Below, one piece after another: positions 58,524-64,000 of a stretch of 64,000 nt of DNA. Origin of the DNA: an uncultured Chloroflexota bacterium (GTDB lineage Bacteria; Chloroflexota; Chloroflexia; Chloroflexales; Chloroflexaceae); contig CAKZKA010000038.1 of NCBI GenBank assembly GCA_937120965.1, positions 25,521 through 89,520 of the forward strand, written 5' to 3'. The notes below the pieces were generated by a model. That model was not told the origin of the DNA. It was given only the letters and a program-made list of their open reading frames with translations, and did not search any database. Within the stretch, counting starts at the first letter, position 1. The number at the start of each line of letters is the position of its first letter. A program made the translations under genes and the position numbers.

Positions 58524-59447
58524 ATGTTCATCCTGGATCTGTACAAACTGGAGATTTTCGTGCGAGTGGCCGAGGCGGGGAGTCTGAGCCAGGCGGCGGC
58601 GCAGTTGCGTATGACCCAATCGGGGGTGAGCCAGCATATCAAGGCGCTGGAGGATGGCCTGGGGACGCCGCTCTTCGAGCGTAGACGGCGCGGGGTGCGA
58701 CTGACGCCCGCAGGACAGCGGCTCTACGATTACAGCGGGGCGATTTTTCGCCTGGTGGCCGAGGCCGAGCTGGCGGTGACCGATGTGCGCGGGTTGCGTG
58801 AAGGGCGTTTGACGATCGGCGCAACGCCCGGGGTGAGCGCCTACCTGCTGCCGGAATGGGTGCAGACCTTCGGAGAGCGCTACCCCAACCTCACCGTGAT
58901 CGCGCAGACAGCGACAACACCGGTACTCATCGGCGAGCTGCGCGGCGGCCAGATGGATCTGGCGGTGATCGAAGGCGAGCTTGACGGTGAGGCGATCTTC
59001 GATCTGCGCGTGCGGGCGCTGCAAGAGTTCGACCAGTACGTGGTGCTGGGGCGGCAGCATCCCTGGTGGGAACGCCCGGTCATCGCGCTGGAGGAGCTGA
59101 CGGGCCAGCCTATGGTAACGCGCCAGGCCGGCAGCCAGACGCGGGTCTGGCTCGACCAGACGCTGCGCGAGCATGCCCTTACGCCGCGCCTGATAGCTGA
59201 ACTGGACAACCTTGAGTCGATCAAGCGCATGGTGATGTTAAGCGCGAGTCTGACCGTTCTGCCGCTCTACACGGTGCACGCCGAGGTGGAACTGGGCCTG
59301 CTCCGGGCCATTCCGCTTCAGGGGCGTCCGCTTCGGCGCACGCTGCGGCTGCTCTGGCACGCCGGGCGCCCGCTCGGGCCGGTGGCGCACACCTTTTTGC
59401 AGTTTCTGACCGAACAGTTCCAGGCCGGCCCCGGATCGACAGCCTGA
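58524..59447 (+). CDS. LysR-family transcriptional regulator
   Basis: A 307-residue LysR regulator. N-terminal winged helix-turn-helix KLEIFVRVAEAGSLSQAAAQ and SQHIKALEDGLGTPLFERRR, then a type 2 periplasmic-binding-like effector domain from about residue 93 (GRLTIGATPGVSAYLLPEWV). Divergent from the sulfide oxidation operon, with palindromes between, so it probably controls that operon and itself. The effector could be sulfide- or thiol-derived, but nothing in the sequence says so. ATG at 58524. Confidence 0.93.
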   Translation: MFILDLYKLEIFVRVAEAGSLSQAAAQLRMTQSGVSQHIKALEDGLGTPLFERRRRGVRLTPAGQRLYDYSGAIFRLVAEAELAVTDVRGLREGRLTIGATPGVSAYLLPEWVQTFGERYPNLTVIAQTATTPVLIGELRGGQMDLAVIEGELDGEAIFDLRVRALQEFDQYVVLGRQHPWWERPVIALEELTGQPMVTRQAGSQTRVWLDQTLREHALTPRLIAELDNLESIKRMVMLSASLTVLPLYTVHAEVELGLLRAIPLQGRPLRRTLRLLWHAGRPLGPVAHTFLQFLTEQFQAGPGSTA

Positions 59448-59525
59448 AAGCTGGCGCGGGTGGCGCTGCGAGAGCCGGGCCTCTTCTCCCCCAGCCACCA
59501 CCCGCGTTCGGCCCGAAAGATCAGG

Positions 59526-59531
59526 TATAAT
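59526..59531 (+). promoter_or_regulatory. -10 box upstream of carB
   Basis: TATAAT, 69 bp before the ATG; no good -35. Confidence 0.4.
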
Positions 59532-59599
59532 CCCCAACAGTGATGCAGTATCGGGGGTGGGGGGTAGCGCGCTCCACCTTGAGGAGTTGTCAACGAGCG

Positions 59600-62500
59600 A
59601 TGCCCAGGCGCACGGATCTACACACCATCTTGATTATCGGCTCTGGCCCGATCGTGATCGGCCAGGCTTGCGAGTTCGACTATTCGGGAGCCCAGGCGTG
59701 CAAGGCCCTGCGCGAAGAGGGCTATCGCGTCGTCCTGGTCAACTCCAATCCCGCGACGATTATGACCGACCCCGGGCTTGCCGATGCCACCTACATCGAG
59801 CCGCTTACCGCGGCGAGCCTGGAGCGCGTCATCGCCAGAGAGCGCCCTGATGCGCTGCTCCCCACCGTCGGCGGGCAAACTGCCCTCAACCTGGCCGTGG
59901 AACTCCACGAGACCGGCGTGCTTGAGCGCTACGCCGTTGAACTGATCGGCGCCTCGGTTGAGGCGGTGCGGATCGCCGAGGATCGCCAGCGGTTCAAAGA
60001 TAAAATGATCGAGATCGGCCTCCAGGTGCCCGCCTCAGGCACCGCCCGAACTGTCGAGGAGGCCCTGGCCATCGTGGCCCGGACCGGCTTTCCGGCGATT
60101 ATTCGCCCCTCTTTCACCCTGGGCGGTATGGGCGGCGGCATCGCCTACAACCTGGAGGAGTTTAAAGAGATCGTCGAACGCGGTCTTGACGCCTCCCCGG
60201 TTACCCAGGTGCTGGTCGAAGAGAGCGTTCTGGGATGGAAGGAGTTTGAACTCGAAGTCATGCGCGACCGCGCCGACAACGGGGTGATCGTCTGCTCGAT
60301 TGAAAACATTGACCCGATGGGCGTGCATACCGGCGAGTCGGTCACGGTGGCCCCGGCGATGACCCTCACCGACCGCGAGTACCAGCGTATGCGCGATATG
60401 GGCCTGGCCGTGCTGCGCGCCGTAGGTGTTGAGACCGGCGGCTCCAATGTGCAGTTCGCCGTCCATCCCGACGATGGGCGAATCTACGTGATCGAGATGA
60501 ACCCCCGCGTCTCGCGCTCTTCGGCCCTGGCCTCCAAGGCCACCGGCTTCCCTATCGCCAAGATCGCCGCCAAACTGGCCGTTGGCTATACCCTCGACGA
60601 ATTACCCAACGATATTACCCGCCAGACCCCGGCTAGCTTCGAGCCGACCCTCGACTACGTGGTGGTGAAGATCCCCCGCTGGGCCTTTGAGAAGTTCCCC
60701 CAGGCCGACCAGACCCTCACCACCAGCATGAAGTCGGTCGGCGAGGTGATGGCGATCGGGCGCACCTTCCCCGAAGCCTTTCAGAAAGCCTGGCGCTCCC
60801 TGGAACAGGGTCGCGCCGGCTGGGGCGCCGATGGCAAGGACCGGATCAACCCCGAGCGCCTGCGCGAGCGCCTGATCACCCCCAACCCCGAGCGCTACTT
60901 CTACATCCGCTACGCGCTGCAGAGCGGCATGGGCGTCGAACAGATCAACGCCCTGACGCGCATTGACCCCTGGTTCCTGCACCAGATGGAGCAGATCGTC
61001 AACCTGGAAGGGCGCCTGCGCGCCTTCACCCTGGAGAGCGTACCGGCCGATCTGCTGCGCCAGGCCAAGCGTATGGGCTTCTCCGACGCCCAGCTTGCCT
61101 TCCTGCTGCGCGTTGAGGCGAGCGCCGCCAGTGGCCCGCCCGAACTCCAGGTGCGCGCCCGACGCAAGGAGCTGGGCATCGTGCCCACGTTCCAGCGCGT
61201 GGACACCTGTGCAGCCGAGTTTCCGGCCTTCACCCCCTACCTCTACTCCAGCTACGAGAGCGAGGACGAGGCCGAGGTCAGCGATCGCCAGAAGGTCATC
61301 ATTCTCGGCTCCGGCCCCAACCGGATCGGCCAGGGTATCGAGTTCGATTACTGCTGCGTCCACGCCGTGTTCGGCCTGCGCGCCATGGGTTACGAGACGA
61401 TCATGATCAACTGCAACCCGGAGACCGTCTCGACCGATTATGATACCGCCGACCGGCTCTACTTCGAGCCGCTGACGCTCGAGGATGTGCTCAACATTGT
61501 CGATCTGGAGCGCCCCGATGGGGTGATCATCCAGTTTGGCGGCCAGACGCCGCTGAAGCTGGCCCGCGCCCTGGAGGCCGCCGGCGTGCCGATCTGGGGC
61601 ACCCCACCCGAGGCGATTGACCTGGCTGAGGACCGCGACCGCTTTGGCGCCCTGCTCGACCGGCTCGGTATTCCCGCCCCGGCCCACGGCAGCGCCACCA
61701 GTTGGGAAGAGGCCCGCCGGGTCGCCGCCGCCATTGGCTACCCTGTCGTGGTGCGCCCCTCCTACGTGCTCGGTGGGCGGGCCATGGCCATCGTTTACGA
61801 TGATGAGACTCTGGAACGCTACATGCGCGAGGCGGTGGACGCCTCGCCCGAGCATCCGGTGCTGATTGACCGCTTCCTGGAAGACGCCTTCGAGATGGAT
61901 GTGGATTGTGTGGCAGACGGGCAGGAGGTGGTGATCGCCGGGATTATGGAGCAGATCGAACTGGCCGGGGTCCACTCCGGCGACAGTGCCTGCGTGATCC
62001 CCACCTACATGGTCGCGCCGCAGCACGTCGCTACCATGCGCGAGCATACCGTGCGCCTGGCGCGCGAACTGGGCGTGGTGGGCCTGATGAACGTCCAGTA
62101 TGCGATGAAAGACGATGTGGTGTACGTGCTCGAAGTCAACCCGCGGGCCTCGCGCACGGTGCCCTTCGTGGCCAAGGCCACCGGTGTGCCCTGGGCGCAG
62201 ATCGCCGTGCAGTGCGCCGCGGGCAAGCCGCTCAGCGCTTGGCGCGCGGTGATTGAAAAGGGCGAGGCGCAGATCTTTAATTCCCACGCCCGCCGCTATC
62301 ACGTCAAAGAGGTCGTCCTGCCCTGGGCGCGCTTCCCCGGCGTGGACACGCTACTCGGTCCGGAAATGCGCTCCACCGGTGAGGCTATGGGCAGCGGGGC
62401 CACCTTCGGCGAGGCCTTCGCCAAGGCCCAGCTCGGCTGCGGGCAGCGCCTGCCGCTCAGCGGCCATGCCTTCCTCAGCGTCAACGACCGCGACAAAGCC

Positions 62501-62854
62501 ACCCTGCTGCCCATTGCCCGCGACCTGGCCGCGCTCGGCTTCACCTTGCTGGCGACCGGGGGCACTGCAGCCTACCTGCGCGCCAGCGGCCTGGAGGTGA
62601 CCACGATCTACAAGGTCAATGAAGGCCGCCCCAATGCGGTAGATTACATCAAGAACGGCCAGATCGCCCTGATCGTCAACACGCCGCTGGGCAAGGCCAG
62701 TTTCTTCGATGAGGCCGCCATCCGCCGCGCCGCGATTGTCCACGGCGTGCCCACCCTCACCACCCTCTCCGGAGCCGCCGCCGCCGTTGAGGCCATCCGC
62801 GCCCTGCGCGAGGGCGCCTGGACGGTGGAGAGCCTGCAGGAGCGCATTGCCTGA
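59600..62854 (+). CDS. carB: Carbamoyl-phosphate synthase large subunit
   Basis: CarB makes carbamoyl phosphate for arginine and pyrimidine synthesis from ammonia delivered by CarA. The 1084-residue protein has two ATP-grasp halves: [20 protein letters not shown] and [20 protein letters not shown] mark their starts, with [12 protein letters not shown] and [13 protein letters not shown] as ATP loops and [20 protein letters not shown] and [16 protein letters not shown] as metal-site strands. The C-terminal MGS-like allosteric domain is present ([20 protein letters not shown]). Length is normal. ATG at 59600. CarA is not in the window. Confidence 0.98.
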   Translation: MPRRTDLHTILIIGSGPIVIGQACEFDYSGAQACKALREEGYRVVLVNSNPATIMTDPGLADATYIEPLTAASLERVIARERPDALLPTVGGQTALNLAVELHETGVLERYAVELIGASVEAVRIAEDRQRFKDKMIEIGLQVPASGTARTVEEALAIVARTGFPAIIRPSFTLGGMGGGIAYNLEEFKEIVERGLDASPVTQVLVEESVLGWKEFELEVMRDRADNGVIVCSIENIDPMGVHTGESVTVAPAMTLTDREYQRMRDMGLAVLRAVGVETGGSNVQFAVHPDDGRIYVIEMNPRVSRSSALASKATGFPIAKIAAKLAVGYTLDELPNDITRQTPASFEPTLDYVVVKIPRWAFEKFPQADQTLTTSMKSVGEVMAIGRTFPEAFQKAWRSLEQGRAGWGADGKDRINPERLRERLITPNPERYFYIRYALQSGMGVEQINALTRIDPWFLHQMEQIVNLEGRLRAFTLESVPADLLRQAKRMGFSDAQLAFLLRVEASAASGPPELQVRARRKELGIVPTFQRVDTCAAEFPAFTPYLYSSYESEDEAEVSDRQKVIILGSGPNRIGQGIEFDYCCVHAVFGLRAMGYETIMINCNPETVSTDYDTADRLYFEPLTLEDVLNIVDLERPDGVIIQFGGQTPLKLARALEAAGVPIWGTPPEAIDLAEDRDRFGALLDRLGIPAPAHGSATSWEEARRVAAAIGYPVVVRPSYVLGGRAMAIVYDDETLERYMREAVDASPEHPVLIDRFLEDAFEMDVDCVADGQEVVIAGIMEQIELAGVHSGDSACVIPTYMVAPQHVATMREHTVRLARELGVVGLMNVQYAMKDDVVYVLEVNPRASRTVPFVAKATGVPWAQIAVQCAAGKPLSAWRAVIEKGEAQIFNSHARRYHVKEVVLPWARFPGVDTLLGPEMRSTGEAMGSGATFGEAFAKAQLGCGQRLPLSGHAFLSVNDRDKATLLPIARDLAALGFTLLATGGTAAYLRASGLEVTTIYKVNEGRPNAVDYIKNGQIALIVNTPLGKASFFDEAAIRRAAIVHGVPTLTTLSGAAAAVEAIRALREGAWTVESLQERIA

Positions 62855-62869
62855 ACCAGCGTCCTTCGA

Positions 62870-63730
62870 TCACCACACCTCGTTCCGCAGCACGCCGATA
62901 CGTTCGATCTCGCACTCCATCACGTCACCGGCTTGAAGCCAGCGCTGCGGATTCATACCCATGCCCACGCCGCTCGGCGTGCCGGTGGCAAAGATGTCGC
63001 CTGGCTCCAGCGTGATGCCGGTGCTGAAAGTGGCGATGCAGGTTGGAATATCGAAGATCATATCGCCGGTGTTGGAGTCCTGCATCGTCACGCCGTTGAG
63101 ACGCAGACGAATGCGCAGATTGTGCGGGTTGGGGATCTCATCGGCTGTAACGATCCAGGGCCCCATGGGGGCCGCGCCATCGAGGCTCTTGCTGTAGAAG
63201 AACTGCTGATGGCGGGCTTGCAGGTCACGGGCCGAAACATCGTTCAGAATAGTGTACCCAAAGACGTGGTTCAAAGCCCGCTCGCGGGGGATGTTCCTGC
63301 CACCGGCGCCGATCACGACCGCAAGTTCCACCTCCCAGTCGCGCTGGGCCGACACCTCGGGCATGAGCGGCACTACGGCCCCGGGGTGGTTCACCGCCGT
63401 AAGGGCCTTGGAGAAGAAGACAGGGTATTCGGGCAGTTTTTCGGGGCGACCCCTGGCCCGTAGCGTTTCAATCGCATGAGCGGCGTAGTTCATCCCCAGG
63501 CAGATAATATTCTTGCGTGGCCGGGGAATAGGCGCCAGCAACGAGACCGCCTTGAACGGCACGGCGATCTCGGCGCGGGCAGCGACCGTGCGGGCACGGG
63601 CCAGCAATTCCGGCCCCCCGGCGATCAACTCCAGCATTGACGACGCAACGTCGCTCAGATCAACGATCGCCTCATCACGCACGGCGCCAATCCGCTCCAC
63701 GCCCTTGTGGCGGTAGGTCACCAGTTTCAT
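62870..63730 (-). CDS. Fumarylacetoacetate hydrolase-family protein
   Basis: A 286-residue FAH-family enzyme. IICLGMNYAAHAIET, FFSKALTAVNHPG, DWEVELAVVIG (metal-binding Glu pair), YTILNDVSARDLQ, KSLDGAAPMGPWIV and TGTPSGVGMGMNP are the conserved blocks. The family includes acylpyruvate hydrolases, 2-keto-4-pentenoate hydratases and oxaloacetate decarboxylases; the exact substrate cannot be told. ATG at 63730 has AAGGAAACGAGGG upstream. Convergent with carB (15-bp gap). Confidence 0.9.
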   Translation of the reverse strand: MKLVTYRHKGVERIGAVRDEAIVDLSDVASSMLELIAGGPELLARARTVAARAEIAVPFKAVSLLAPIPRPRKNIICLGMNYAAHAIETLRARGRPEKLPEYPVFFSKALTAVNHPGAVVPLMPEVSAQRDWEVELAVVIGAGGRNIPRERALNHVFGYTILNDVSARDLQARHQQFFYSKSLDGAAPMGPWIVTADEIPNPHNLRIRLRLNGVTMQDSNTGDMIFDIPTCIATFSTGITLEPGDIFATGTPSGVGMGMNPQRWLQAGDVMECEIERIGVLRNEVW

Positions 63731-63791
63731 ACCCTCGTTTCCTTTCTCCAGGACGGCTTCTCCAGTGATGCGGACTATGGTAGCATATTCT

Positions 63792-64000
63792 GCTGCGGTG
63801 AACATCGGGGAACCCGGGGTTCCCCAACGCCCCTCCCTGAGGGGAGGGTTTGGGAGGGCGTAGCCCTCCCAAGTAATGAATATGTTCATTCTGGCCTTGT
63901 GCGGCGCAGCCGCGTGGATGGCTGCGGTGAACATCGGGGAACCCGGGGTTCCCCAACGCCCCTCCCTGAGGGGAGGGTTTGGGAGGGCGTAGCCCTCCCA
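63792..64000. repeat. Tandem 129-bp repeat unit running off the right edge
   Basis: GCTGCGGTGAACATCGGGGA begins at 63792 and again at 63921; the 129-bp period includes GGGGAACCCGGGGTTCCCC, nested GGGAGGGCGTAGCCCTCCC and CGGCGCAGCCGCG. The second copy is cut by the window end. Confidence 0.9.

Noticed and set aside
60602..62302. Minus-strand open frame of 566 codons
   Set aside because: Antisense to carB, which is certain. No motif.

Overview
The window is GC-rich bacterial chromosome, most likely from a filamentous member of Chloroflexota (class Chloroflexia, the Roseiflexus/Chloroflexus/Oscillochloris relatives). That placement is an inference from gene content: a variant System I cytochrome c maturation set with J-like domain fusions, a YeaG/YeaH/SpoVR set, long-form HPF, a GatD-type amidotransferase, and no sign of outer-membrane genes. 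Nearly every intergenic gap is filled by one family of modular palindromic repeats. Both window edges cut sequence: a korA gene is truncated at the left edge and a repeat array at the right edge.

Region 1 (1-9831, all minus strand) is an electron-transfer cluster. Transcription runs from a double-length HdrA through MvhD, an FrhB/FdhB-like Fe-S protein, HdrC, HdrB, an SdhB/TfrB-like Fe-S protein, an SdhA/TfrA-like flavoprotein, a 2x[4Fe-4S] ferredoxin and the alpha subunit of a 2-oxoacid:ferredoxin oxidoreductase. It reads as a cytoplasmic complex that could link ferredoxin, a disulfide or fumarate/succinate couple and another carrier by flavin-based electron bifurcation. Region 2 (10748-13431, plus) holds trpD, trpC and a zinc-ribbon membrane protein. 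Region 3 (13432-22109) holds a repeat block split by an insertion sequence (14114-15562) with 59-bp ends, a 5-bp target duplication and a broken transposase, followed by a CAP-domain secreted protein, hpf, a glycosyltransferase, a YyaL/DUF255 protein and tRNA-Gly(CCC).

Region 4 (22151-31909, minus) is the clearest functional module: ccmA, ccmB, ccmC, ccmD, ccmE and ccmF, then a TPR protein and a TlpA/ResA-like thioredoxin, and an OmpR-type response regulator. CcmE is the Cys type (CPSKY) and no CcmH is present, as known for variant System I. Both the TPR protein and the thioredoxin carry an N-terminal J-like domain whose HPD motif is degenerate. Region 5 (32424-44360, minus) has an alpha/beta hydrolase, a coiled-coil membrane protein, prmC, the SpoVR / DUF444 / PrkA set interrupted by a GT-C membrane glycosyltransferase, and a GT4 glycosyltransferase. 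A strong promoter (TTGACG-N17-TATAAT) lies upstream of prkA.

Region 6 (44361-53918) has two exported HExxH metallopeptidases, a small possible acyl-CoA carboxylase epsilon subunit, gatD, proA, a membrane protein and an amidohydrolase. Region 7 (54311-59447) is a sulfide oxidation module: type II sulfide:quinone oxidoreductase, a DUF1641 protein and a persulfide-dioxygenase-like MBL protein with two rhodanese domains, divergent from a LysR regulator, with nested palindromes between them. Region 8 (59600-63730) holds carB and a fumarylacetoacetase-family hydrolase. All coordinates, motif positions and repeat comparisons were read by eye; no database search was run.
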